Shown here: positions 17,110-24,343 of the stretch, piece by piece | How positions within the stretch are numbered: the stretch's first letter is position 1 | Layout of the letters: the number at the start of each line of letters is the position of its first letter | Assembly: GCA_030428945.1 (NCBI GenBank) | Contig: JAUIEC010000015.1 | Coordinates: forward strand, 62,001-126,000 | Direction of reading: 5' to 3' | DNA: 64,000 nucleotides | Source: Phycisphaerae bacterium | GTDB lineage: Bacteria > Planctomycetota > Phycisphaerae > UBA1845 > Fen-1342 | The notes under the pieces: model-generated | What the model was told of the DNA's origin: nothing | The model's database searches: none | The model's input: the letters and a program-made list of their open reading frames with translations, nothing else | Position numbers and translations under genes: made by a program

Positions 17110-18072
17110 TCAGCCGTCGTAGTCCAGCACCCGGTCCCGTTCGAAGACAGGGCCTTCCTGGCAGGACAATGCCCAGCGCCAGCCCTTCTCCTGATCGGGG
17201 GCATGCACGCGGACGACACACGACAGGCACGTGCCGAGACCGCAGCCCATGAAACGTTCCAGGCACACCTGGCAGTCGCTGCCCATCGCGCGACTCGCCG
17301 CCGCGACCGCCTTCAGCATCGGTTCCGGTCCGCAGGTGCAGATCACCGGCCGCCGCCAGCGATCTCCTTCAAGCGCGTGCAGCGCGCGCAGCGCATCGGT
17401 GACCCGGCCCGCGAAGCCGGCCGACCCGTCGTCGGTCGCCACGAGCGCCGGAAACGACGCTTCACCGGGAAGCCGCAGGCACGGCGTGGCATGGCCATTC
17501 GTCGGCAGGTCATCGCTCAGGCGGACCGGCAGAAGGTCGTGCGTCTGGACACCGAAGAGGACTCGCACGTCGCGGTGCCCGCGTTCGTGCAGGGTCCGCG
17601 CCAGGTACAACAGCGGAGGAATCCCGACACCGCCCCCCACCAGCAGGGCGGTCTGGTCCGGATCGGGAAGCGCGTAGCCGCGTCCGAGCGGGCCGGTCAC
17701 GTTCAGTTCCATCCCGGCCTCGAGTCGGTCCAGCCAGCGGGTTCCCGGGCCGATGGCGCGCGAGATGACCGAGAAGCGATTCGCGGTGCCGTCGTCGGCC
17801 CGGTCGGCGATGCTGAACGGGCGGCGCAGCAGGATCGGCGGTCCGGTCTGATCGAGCAGGTTCAGACGCGGCCACGTCTGCGGGCCCCACGCGTGGATGG
17901 ACGGGTCGGTCGCAAGCGTATCGCGGCACTGCAATTGCAGAAACTGTCCGGGCTGTGAGGGCGGCAGTTGGTCCGATTCGGCGGTGACGATGACGTGTTC
18001 ACGACAGACGTGGTCGACACGGGTCACCCGGGCCGGAAGGCTGCAGATCGGAGTGGTTCTGGAAGCGGTCAT
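17110..18072 (-). CDS. pyrK: Dihydroorotate dehydrogenase electron-transfer subunit (PyrK-like FAD / [2Fe-2S] protein)
   Basis: A protein of about 320 aa passing electrons from dihydroorotate dehydrogenase to NAD+ in pyrimidine synthesis. It has the FAD motif LLRRPFSI, the pyridine-nucleotide motif LLVGGGVGIPPLLYLA, and a C-terminal cluster-binding segment CGLGTCLSC followed by LSCQEGPVF, which is characteristic of PyrK. I chose the ATG at 18072 because an in-frame ATG at 18105 lies in the loop of a strong hairpin; 18105 remains possible and would add 11 residues. pyrD is not in the window. A promoter at 18175-18203 and the hairpin at 18080-18122 suggest leader regulation. Confidence 0.85.
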   Translation of the reverse strand: MTASRTTPICSLPARVTRVDHVCREHVIVTAESDQLPPSQPGQFLQLQCRDTLATDPSIHAWGPQTWPRLNLLDQTGPPILLRRPFSIADRADDGTANRFSVISRAIGPGTRWLDRLEAGMELNVTGPLGRGYALPDPDQTALLVGGGVGIPPLLYLARTLHERGHRDVRVLFGVQTHDLLPVRLSDDLPTNGHATPCLRLPGEASFPALVATDDGSAGFAGRVTDALRALHALEGDRWRRPVICTCGPEPMLKAVAAASRAMGSDCQVCLERFMGCGLGTCLSCVVRVHAPDQEKGWRWALSCQEGPVFERDRVLDYDG

Positions 18073-18079
18073 CCGGGTG

Positions 18080-18122
18080 CAAATAAACTTCCGGGACCAG
18101 ACCATCTGGTCGGCCCCGGAAG
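18080..18122 (-). terminator. Attenuator-like hairpin in the pyrK leader
   Basis: Read on the minus strand, CTTCCGGG pairs with CCCGGAAG, and TCTGGT/ACCAGA... pair further in, giving a 14-bp stem with a 4-nt bulge and a 3-nt loop. GTTTATTTG follows directly. The structure sits between the proposed promoter at 18175-18203 and the pyrK start at 18072, where a regulated terminator would act. Confidence 0.55.
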
Positions 18123-18174
18123 CGCGCCACGGCTAGAACAGCCGCAAGTTCAGTCTGGATCACTGTTCGGGAGC

Positions 18175-18203
18175 ACTATACCGCATCCAGAAGGGGGTGT
18201 CCA
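18175..18203 (-). promoter_or_regulatory. Sigma-70-type promoter for pyrK
   Basis: On the minus strand TGGACA (18203-18198) and TATAGT (18180-18175) are separated by 17 bases. This is the best -35/-10 pair in the window. Transcription would start near 18168, leaving a leader of about 95 bases. Confidence 0.65.
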
Positions 18204-18257
18204 CACGCCGGATCGAAATCACGGCATTCGGGGCTATTTCTTTAAGGCTTTATCCGG

Positions 18258-18263
18258 TATAGT
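18258..18263 (+). promoter_or_regulatory. -10 element (TATAGT) for the NUDIX gene
   Basis: A plus-strand TATAGT in an AT-richer stretch. No convincing -35 hexamer lies at 17 bases. It would produce a leader of about 115 bases before the ATG at 18388. It is divergent from the pyrK promoter. Confidence 0.45.
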
Positions 18264-18339
18264 GTTACAACTTGGGCGCCGGGCGGTTCCAGCCCGATCC
18301 GAGCGGCCGGAGACGCTCCGGTTGACACCCGAACAAGTT

Positions 18340-18366
18340 ATGAACAAACGGCCCCTGAGGGGCTAA
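18340..18366 (+). other. Possible 8-codon leader peptide (MNKRPLRG) inside a hairpin
   Basis: ATG to TAA encodes MNKRPLRG. Its last codons and stop overlap a small stem (GCCCC/GGGGC, 18351-18363) followed by TTTCTT, 21 bases before the NUDIX ATG. A second stem (CCGGAG/CTCCGG) lies at about 18306-18320. There is no clear ribosome-binding site, so this may be coincidence. Confidence 0.25.
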
Positions 18367-18387
18367 GTTTCTTCCGGGAAATGTCTT

Positions 18388-18798
18388 ATGTCCTCATCGC
18401 CGGACGAGTTCGAAATCGGGCTGGCCTGCGTGCATCGTGGCGGCCTCTGGCTCGTCGCCCGCCGACCGCCGCACGTCCACCTCGGGGGCCTGTGGGAATT
18501 CCCCGGAGGCAAGTGCGAGGACGGCGAAACGCCGCGCGAGGCCGCCATCCGCGAGCTGCACGAGGAGTGCGGCGTCGACGCCCGGGCCGAGCGGATCCTG
18601 CCGGTCGTCACCCAGACCTATCCCGAGCGGATCGTGCACCTGACACCCGTCATCTGCGACTGGATCCGCGGCGAACCCGTCCCGCACGAGGCCGAGGAAT
18701 GCCGCTGGGTGACACTCACGCAGATCCGGACGCTCGAAATGCCGGCCGCCAACACCGCGGTGCTGGCCGAACTGGAACTGTACGCCCGTCATCAGTGA
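18388..18798 (+). CDS. NUDIX hydrolase (MutT-like)
   Basis: A 136-aa cytoplasmic pyrophosphohydrolase. The full Nudix box is present (GKCEDGETPREAAIRELHEE followed by CGV), with the LWEFPGGK motif before it that is typical of MutT-type 8-oxo-dGTPases. The late EAEECRWVTLTQI segment also fits MutT. Nucleotide-pool sanitation is the likely role, and mutY lies about 1 kb away on the other strand, giving a loose oxidative-damage context. Substrate specificity is inferred. An ATG at 18381 is out of frame. Confidence 0.9.
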   Translation: MSSSPDEFEIGLACVHRGGLWLVARRPPHVHLGGLWEFPGGKCEDGETPREAAIRELHEECGVDARAERILPVVTQTYPERIVHLTPVICDWIRGEPVPHEAEECRWVTLTQIRTLEMPAANTAVLAELELYARHQ

Positions 18799-18831
18799 AG
18801 GCGGATCGCCAAGGCTCGAGAGGCTACAGAA

Positions 18832-18865
18832 GGAGCCGAGGCATCGGGGCGATGCACTCGGCTCC
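18832..18865. terminator. Strong hairpin between convergent genes
   Basis: GGAGCCGAG (18832-18840) pairs with CTCGGCTCC (18857-18865), and GCATCG pairs with CGATGC inside it, around a GGG loop with one bulged base. It lies between the NUDIX gene and the convergent gene at 18923. There is no T-tract, so a factor-assisted or bidirectional role is only a suggestion. Confidence 0.45.
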
Positions 18866-18922
18866 GGGTCCACCGTGCTGGCTGGTAGCACTGGCGGAGG
18901 GGCGCGGTCCGCGACGTGAAAC

Positions 18923-19600
18923 TCAGGCCGAACGGGTGGGAGCGTCCGGTCCGGCCTGATCGTCTCCCTGGACCGCTCGGATCACGCGGTCGATCTTGGT
19001 GTTGCCCACGCCGGCCCCCTTGAGGGCGGCGGCGACATCGATCGAGACGACCTTGCCGCTGCGACGGGCGCGCAGGACGCGTTCCATGTCGTCGGAATCC
19101 ATCTCGTTGTCGGCCATCACCTTGACCAGTCGCACGGCGTCGGCCTCGATCTGGCTGTTGATGCGGGCGGCGGTCAGGATGCCGGCGATGTCGTCGGCCT
19201 CGTACCCGGCTTCGACCAGTTTCTCGACGATTTCGGTTTCGTGGCTGCCGCTCTCGCCGGAGCCGTGCAGGGCCCGCTTGATTTCGTCGGCCTCGATGCC
19301 GTGTTCGAGCAGCATCTTCTCCAGTTGTCCGCTGCCGGCGTCGTCGGCCTTCATCGATCCGCTGCCCGAAGCGAGCACGCGGGCGATCTCTTCGGGCGGC
19401 ATGCCGCGCTGCAGCATCAGAGCCTTCAGCTTGGCTTCGTTTTCGAGGACGGCGGCCTGGTAGCGGGCCTCGGCGATCCGCCGCCAGTTCTTGGCCACCA
19501 CCCGGACCATCTCGACCACGGCCCAGCAGGTGAACATCACGATGACCACCACCAGCAGCCAGTGCTCGGCGACGGCGTTAATGATCTCGACAGCGGTCAT
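18923..19600 (-). CDS. Membrane-anchored protein with repeated acidic helical motifs, unknown function
   Basis: A 225-aa protein with one N-terminal membrane helix (about residues 13-36, WLLVVVIVMFTCWAVVEMV) and a long acidic soluble part. Four or five short repeats share the pattern L-x-x-G-[I/M/Y]-x-x-[D/E][E/D]I-x-x-[A/I]L, e.g. RGMPPEEIARVLA, HGIEADEIKRALH, AGYEADDIAGILT. These look like small helical hairpins. AGGAG precedes the ATG, and a GTCCGGG/CCCGGAC stem lies at 19621-19641 just upstream. I do not recognise the family. Confidence 0.72.
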   Translation of the reverse strand: MTAVEIINAVAEHWLLVVVIVMFTCWAVVEMVRVVAKNWRRIAEARYQAAVLENEAKLKALMLQRGMPPEEIARVLASGSGSMKADDAGSGQLEKMLLEHGIEADEIKRALHGSGESGSHETEIVEKLVEAGYEADDIAGILTAARINSQIEADAVRLVKVMADNEMDSDDMERVLRARRSGKVVSIDVAAALKGAGVGNTKIDRVIRAVQGDDQAGPDAPTRSA

Positions 19601-19792
19601 GGTGCGCTCCTGGAAGTCCGGTCCGGGACCGAGGGCCCGGACTCAACGGTTCATTCGGCCGCCGGAGGCCCATATTTCAAACGATTGACCTTTTTTCCCG
19701 CCCCCGAGTCGGACCGGCAAGCAGGCTTCCACGGCCGGATAATCGGTCAGGAGAACGCGTGTGGCGGTCTCCGGGGCCACCGCCTGGTCCTT

Positions 19793-20902
19793 TCACGAAT
19801 CCGCCCCTTCACCCGCCAGCAGGGCGAGCACCTTTCGATCCAGTGTGGCGATCGGCAGGGTGGAGCGCTGCCGGGGTCCGTACCACCCGCGGGCGGTGTG
19901 GTCCCGCGGCCGCATCCGGCCGGCCTGTTCGGCGACCAGGACCGTGATCCGCGTGGTGCGGTGGGTGAAGACATGCTCGACCTGCCCGAGCACCGGCCCG
20001 GGGTGCAGTTCGGCGCCGAAGCGCTCGCGTCCGACGCGCACCAGGCCCGCGGCCGGAGACTCGTCGCCCAGCAGCGGTCCCCCGGGCAGTTCCCACATGC
20101 CCGCCAGCAGCCCGGACTCGGGGCGCCTGACCAGCAGCAGGCGTCCGCGACGGACGACGGCCGCGGCGACCTGCTCGATGTGCGGGCGGACGGCCTTCGG
20201 ACGGCGACGGGGCAGTTGCCCGGCGGAGCCTTCGCGTGCGGCCCTACACCAGCGACGCAGCGGGCAGTCCGGGCAGCGCGGGCGCTTCGGTGTGCAGAGG
20301 GTCGCGCCGATCTCCATCAGCGCCTGGTTGAAGTCGCCCGGCCGGCGACGGGCCAGCAGTGCGTCGGCCAGTCGCCACAGTTCCCGTTCGCAGCCGCGGT
20401 CGTCGATCGGCGTGTCCACCGCGAACAGGCGCGCGAGCACGCGCTTGATGTTGCCGTCCAGTGCGGCCACCGGTTCGCCGAACGCGATGCTCGCCACCGC
20501 GGCGGCGGTATAGCGGCCGACACCGGGCAGTTTCAGCAGGTCGGCGCTGCGATCGGGGACGCGTCCGTCATGGTCGCCGACGATCCGCCGGGCGGCGGCG
20601 TGCAGGTGGCGGGCCCGCCGGTAGTAGCCGAGCCCGGCCCACAGCTTCAGCACGTCCGGCAATGGGGCGGCGGCCAGCGCGTGGACATTCGGAAAGGCGG
20701 CGAGGAACGCATCGTAGTACGGGCGGGCGGCCTCGACCCGGGTCTGTTGCAGCAGCAGTTCCGACAGCAGGATGTGATACGGATCGCGTGTTCGTCGCCA
20801 CGGCAGGTCGCGCGCGTTCCGATCGAACCACGCCAGCAGGCTGCGCCGCAGGGCGGTGCGGGCGGGACCGGGCAGGCTGACACCACGGGCCGCGTCGCTC
20901 AC
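19793..20902 (-). CDS. mutY: A/G-specific adenine glycosylase
   Basis: A 369-aa base-excision repair enzyme removing adenine opposite 8-oxoguanine. Catalytic Glu48 (LLSELLLQQTRV), helix-hairpin-helix LLKLPGVGRYTAAAVASIAF, catalytic Asp149 (AALDGN) and the [4Fe-4S] ligands Cys203, Cys210, Cys213 and Cys219 (C-x6-C-x2-C-x5-C) are all present. The C-terminal NUDIX-like domain for 8-oxoG recognition follows (GLLAGMWELPGGPL). The GTG start overlaps the murD stop as GTGA, so the gene is coupled to murD. Confidence 0.95.
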   Translation of the reverse strand: MSDAARGVSLPGPARTALRRSLLAWFDRNARDLPWRRTRDPYHILLSELLLQQTRVEAARPYYDAFLAAFPNVHALAAAPLPDVLKLWAGLGYYRRARHLHAAARRIVGDHDGRVPDRSADLLKLPGVGRYTAAAVASIAFGEPVAALDGNIKRVLARLFAVDTPIDDRGCERELWRLADALLARRRPGDFNQALMEIGATLCTPKRPRCPDCPLRRWCRAAREGSAGQLPRRRPKAVRPHIEQVAAAVVRRGRLLLVRRPESGLLAGMWELPGGPLLGDESPAAGLVRVGRERFGAELHPGPVLGQVEHVFTHRTTRITVLVAEQAGRMRPRDHTARGWYGPRQRSTLPIATLDRKVLALLAGEGADS

Positions 20903-22272
20903 GGGGTGCCCGTCACCAGCGCCCGGAAGCGTGACCCGCGGGCCCGGTAGTCTTCGAACTGGTCCCACGATGCGCACGCCGGCGACAGCAGCACGACATC
21001 GCCGGGACGGGCGGCGCCGTGGCAGTGCGCGACGGCCTGCTCCAGCGTGCCGCACTCCTCGGCCTGTCCGCCGGCCGTTCGGATGGCCGCGGCGAGGCCC
21101 GGTCCGGTCGCCCCGATACACGCCGCCACGCGCGCCCGCTCCGCGACCTGGCGTGCGAACGCCTCCAGCGACACGCCCTTGTCGAATCCGCCGACGATCA
21201 CCAGCAGCGGCTGATCGAACGCGTGGAGCGCGGTCAGAGCGGCCTCGGGCGTGCTGGCCTTCGAGTCGTTGAAGTAGGTCACCTCGTCGAACACGCCGAT
21301 CCGCTCCAGACGGTCCGGCAGACCAGCGAAGGTCGCCAGCGGGGCCGGGTCGACCGGGCGCCCGAGATCGAGCGCGCGGACGGCGGTCAGCGCCGCGGCC
21401 GCATTCAGACGGTTGTGCCGGCCGGGCACGCCGAGCGTGACGTCCGGCCAGGCGGCGAAGGCATCGGGCGACTCGACCGCCGAGTTCGTCTGGCAGCGCG
21501 CGGCGATGGTGCCGCCATCGTCGACCCCGTACCGCCAGATCCCCGCCAGGTCGCCGAACATCTGCATGAACGCGTCGCACCACTGCGGGTCGTCGAGCGT
21601 CACGATCCGGTCCCGCTGCGGGTCCTGGTAGCGGACGATGTTGAGCTTGGCGGCCGCGTAGGCGGCGAAGGTTCCGTGCCAGTCGAGGTGGTTCGGGGCC
21701 AGGTTCGTCAGCACGGCGACGTGCGGGCTCCAGCGGATCCAGGCGGTGCGCTGCAACTGGAAGCTCGACAGTTCGAGCACGACGTAATCCTCGGCCCGGA
21801 TCCGCGGCAGGTCGGCCAGCAGCGAGCGCCCGAGGTTGCCTCCGACCCACACACGCGAGTCAACCTGCGCCTCGAGCACGGCCGCCAGCATGGCCGTCGT
21901 GGTGCTCTTGCCGACCGTGCCGGTCACGCCGATGACGCGGGCCGGGCAGCGGAGCAGGAACTCGTTCATCTCGGTGGTCAGGTGAACGCCGGCGGCGCGG
22001 GCCTCGACCAGGCGGGGGTGCCGCTCGGGCACGGCCGGGTTGACGACGAGCGCGTCACAGTCGGGGAAGTCGGACGCTTCCTGGCCGCCGAGGTGCAGGT
22101 GGACGGGCTGTCCTGCGAGTTCGGCCAGCGGGGCCGCGAGGGCGTCCCGGCCGGCCTGATCGACGATGTGCACTTCGGCGCCCCGGGCGAGCAGCCAGCG
22201 GGTGATGCCCAGGCCGCCGCCGAATCGGCCGAGGCCCCAGACCGTGACGCGCTGCCCGCGCCAGTCGCGCAT
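20899..22272 (-). CDS. murD: UDP-N-acetylmuramoyl-L-alanine--D-glutamate ligase
   Basis: A 457-aa cytoplasmic Mur ligase adding D-Glu to UDP-MurNAc-L-Ala in peptidoglycan precursor synthesis. It has the N-terminal Rossmann-like UDP-binding domain (VWGLGRFGGGLGITRWLLAR), the ATP P-loop GVTGTVGKSTTTAM, the middle-domain NLAPNHLDWHGTF, and the C-terminal YFNDSKASTPEAALTAL motif. The family length is normal. Presence of murD shows that peptidoglycan is made, which bears on planctomycete cell-wall biology. No other mur or fts gene is adjacent; mutY is coupled downstream. Confidence 0.96.
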   Translation of the reverse strand: MRDWRGQRVTVWGLGRFGGGLGITRWLLARGAEVHIVDQAGRDALAAPLAELAGQPVHLHLGGQEASDFPDCDALVVNPAVPERHPRLVEARAAGVHLTTEMNEFLLRCPARVIGVTGTVGKSTTTAMLAAVLEAQVDSRVWVGGNLGRSLLADLPRIRAEDYVVLELSSFQLQRTAWIRWSPHVAVLTNLAPNHLDWHGTFAAYAAAKLNIVRYQDPQRDRIVTLDDPQWCDAFMQMFGDLAGIWRYGVDDGGTIAARCQTNSAVESPDAFAAWPDVTLGVPGRHNRLNAAAALTAVRALDLGRPVDPAPLATFAGLPDRLERIGVFDEVTYFNDSKASTPEAALTALHAFDQPLLVIVGGFDKGVSLEAFARQVAERARVAACIGATGPGLAAAIRTAGGQAEECGTLEQAVAHCHGAARPGDVVLLSPACASWDQFEDYRARGSRFRALVTGTP

Positions 22273-22357
22273 CGGGCTTCTCCTCCGTGAGCAGGTCAGC
22301 AGGAACGCGGGGCGGCACGGCGGTTCGGTTCGCGCGTTGCCGGCCGCGAGGATCGAG

Positions 22358-23071
22358 TCATCGCGCTTTTCTGCGGGCCCGGTTGGCGGCGTGCTTGCGG
22401 ACTTCGTTGCCGCGATGGGTCAGTGCCTTGTGGATGTACGCGGTCGCGTCCGGGGTCTTGCAGCCGGTCTCGCCGTGATCGACTTCGACCGGGCTGATGG
22501 CGGCCGCGACGCGGAGGGCGTGGTCCCGCAGTTTCGAGCGGGCGATGCCGATACAGATCAGGGCGCCGTTCATCGCGTGCCGGGTCCGGTTGCTGCGCGT
22601 CGCGATGGTCTCCTCGATCTCGCCGAGTCGCGTTTCCAGCCACTTGTCCGAGCAGCGTTCGTCGGTGGCCAGGGCGCCGATCAGGTTCCAGCCGGCCTGG
22701 CCGATGAAGTCGCCCTGGTTGCGCGACCACTGGTCGGCCTTGCGGAGCACGAAGCCGGTCTGGGCCACCAGGCGGCTGAAGGCGTCGGTCAGCGGGTAGT
22801 TGTCGATTTCCCTGACCCACGCGTCGAGTCGGCTGGCGCTGCAGTCGGCCGGATCGATGATCATGGTGGCCAGGATGCGGGCGTCGTGGTTGCCGGACTC
22901 CCAGAGTGCGACGGCCAGGTCCGTGTCGATTTTGATTTCGCGGGCGAGTTTCCCGAGTTCCGCGTAGCTGACGCCGAACTGCGGGCCCTGTACGCCGTGC
23001 CGGGCGTAGACCTTCCGATTCTGGGCGGTGCCGGCGCGTTTCAGCCGGCTCAGCACCTGCTCACTCGTCAT
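22358..23071 (-). CDS. AlkD-like DNA alkylation repair protein (HEAT-like glycosylase family)
   Basis: A 237-aa all-helical protein of the DNA_alkylation (AlkC/AlkD) family. Recognisable segments are YGVSYAEL-type (FGVSYAELGKLAREI), LWESGNHDARILATMIID and the helical repeats that follow. AlkD-type enzymes excise bulky or cationic alkylated bases without base flipping. A Trp/Asp arrangement that could match the AlkD active site is present (DADQWSRNQGDF-like KADQWSRNQGDFIGQ) but cannot be confirmed by eye. The TGA-ATG overlap with the next upstream gene is 4 bases. Confidence 0.78.
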   Translation of the reverse strand: MTSEQVLSRLKRAGTAQNRKVYARHGVQGPQFGVSYAELGKLAREIKIDTDLAVALWESGNHDARILATMIIDPADCSASRLDAWVREIDNYPLTDAFSRLVAQTGFVLRKADQWSRNQGDFIGQAGWNLIGALATDERCSDKWLETRLGEIEETIATRSNRTRHAMNGALICIGIARSKLRDHALRVAAAISPVEVDHGETGCKTPDATAYIHKALTHRGNEVRKHAANRARRKAR

Positions 23072-23823
23072 GGGCTTTCCTCCAGCCGGTCGACCCGCAG
23101 GCCGTCGAGTTTCCAGCGTCCTTCCTGGTAGGCAAACATGATGCGCAAATCATAGCGGCCGTGCACCGATCGGAGGGACTGCCCGAGGTCGAGCAGTCCG
23201 GTGTCGAAGATTGTGCGGAGCGGGCCGGCGGGCTGGGCCGTGCTGGTCAGGACGCCGGAACGGGCGGCGACCTGCCGCAGCAGGCGTTCGAGTCCGACCG
23301 TGGTCATCTGCTGCTGGTAGGAGCTGCTCAGTTCGCGCAGCAGGGCGGCGTAGCTGCCCTCGCGGACGGTCTCCGCCAGCCGGCGGCGGGTCTCGGCGAA
23401 CAGGGCGGCGGCTTCGGGGGCGGGTGGTGTTCCGGGGGCCAGTTCGGTCAGCAGGCGATCGATGTGCCACTGCCCGGCCCTGTGGCGGAACTGCAACTCG
23501 ACCCGCATCTGCCCTTCGCCGGGAAGCGGCGCGATCCCGACGAGTCGGCCGTGTCCGCCCTGGTAGGCCCGCCGCTGCCAGGTCGGTTCACCGGCCTGGT
23601 CGAGCCGGGTGACGGTCCAGAAGTTCGACAGGGCGTCCGGGCCCCAGCCGCGTCGTCGTTTCGAGAGCAGCGCCAGGCCGTCGGCGGGCGTCCTGGCGAC
23701 GGCGGCGGCCTGGAAGCGCTCGACGACGGTGATCATTTCGCTGGTGGTGTGCAGGGTGAAACCGATCGCACCGGCGGCGACCAGGACCAGCAGTCCGGCG
23801 ATCTTGAGCAGCACGCTCAGCAT
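23068..23823 (-). CDS. Membrane-anchored hypothetical protein, coupled to the AlkD-like gene
   Basis: A 251-aa protein starting at the ATG at 23823 with a single N-terminal membrane helix (MLSVLLKIAGLLVLVAAGAI). The remaining soluble part contains two stretches, LQFRHRAGQWHIDRLLTEL and FAYQEGRWKLDGLRVDRLEE, that resemble NTF2/SnoaL-like beta-sheet folds (DUF4878-type). No catalytic motif is visible. It overlaps the AlkD-like gene by 4 bases and is first in the pair. Function unknown. Confidence 0.68.
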   Translation of the reverse strand: MLSVLLKIAGLLVLVAAGAIGFTLHTTSEMITVVERFQAAAVARTPADGLALLSKRRRGWGPDALSNFWTVTRLDQAGEPTWQRRAYQGGHGRLVGIAPLPGEGQMRVELQFRHRAGQWHIDRLLTELAPGTPPAPEAAALFAETRRRLAETVREGSYAALLRELSSSYQQQMTTVGLERLLRQVAARSGVLTSTAQPAGPLRTIFDTGLLDLGQSLRSVHGRYDLRIMFAYQEGRWKLDGLRVDRLEESP

Positions 23824-24085
23824 GTCGACCCCTTCCGGCCTCAGCTTAACCGCAAAGCGGGCGGCGGCGGAAGCCGGGCCGGGGCGGGGGGCTGGAAGCG
23901 GGCCGTCGCGCGCGGCGGGTTCCGCCTGGCGGCGCGGACGTCGGTGGTCTTTCGTTGCCGGGAAGTGGCCGGGGAGGAAGCGCAAAAAAAGGTTCCCCGG
24001 ATCGATCCCGACGCAACTCTGCGAGGTGCAAGCACTTCCCGCCCGGCCGCTTGTTTGGGCGGCCACAACCGCGCACGAATTGGGC

Positions 24086-24113
24086 TTGCAATCCAGCCGT
24101 GTGGTGGGATACT
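24086..24113 (+). promoter_or_regulatory. Sigma-70-type promoter for the 24344 gene
   Basis: TTGCAA (24086-24091) and GATACT (24108-24113) are separated by 16 bases. The leader to the ATG at 24344 would be about 225 bases. Confidence 0.5.
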
Positions 24114-24208
24114 CATCAAGCAAGGATCGGAGGGACGGGCACCCAGAGCCATCACGTTTTCCGGCGCGTTCCAGCGCCACGGGTGTTCTGCTCCGACAGT
24201 TCAGGGAG

Positions 24209-24230
24209 GCACTTCATTCCCGTGAAGTGC
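24209..24230 (+). other. Leader hairpin
   Basis: GCACTTCA and TGAAGTGC form a perfect 8-bp stem with a 6-base loop in the 5' leader of the large exported protein gene. The role is unknown. Confidence 0.45.
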
Positions 24231-24343
24231 GAAAGAAGCACAAAGGCGGCCCGCGAGTTGTTGGCGAAGGTGCCGACTCGGGGTGCGCTTTTGCCTGGTT
24301 CCGACCAAGCGATTGGTTCATCTCGGAGTTCTCAAGGAGAAGC

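Larger units (their letters stand above)
23824..24343. other. 520-base divergent intergenic region
   Basis: No coding region is supported here. It holds a plausible rightward promoter (24086-24113) and a leader of roughly 220 bases with one clear hairpin (24209-24230). The long leader is unusual for this compact window. No tandem array is present, in line with the other divergent regions. Confidence 0.6.

Noticed and set aside
19793..21850. A 685-aa fusion upstream of MutY
   Set aside because: The extra N-terminal part is a shadow of murD; the GTG at 20902 overlapping the murD stop gives normal MutY length.
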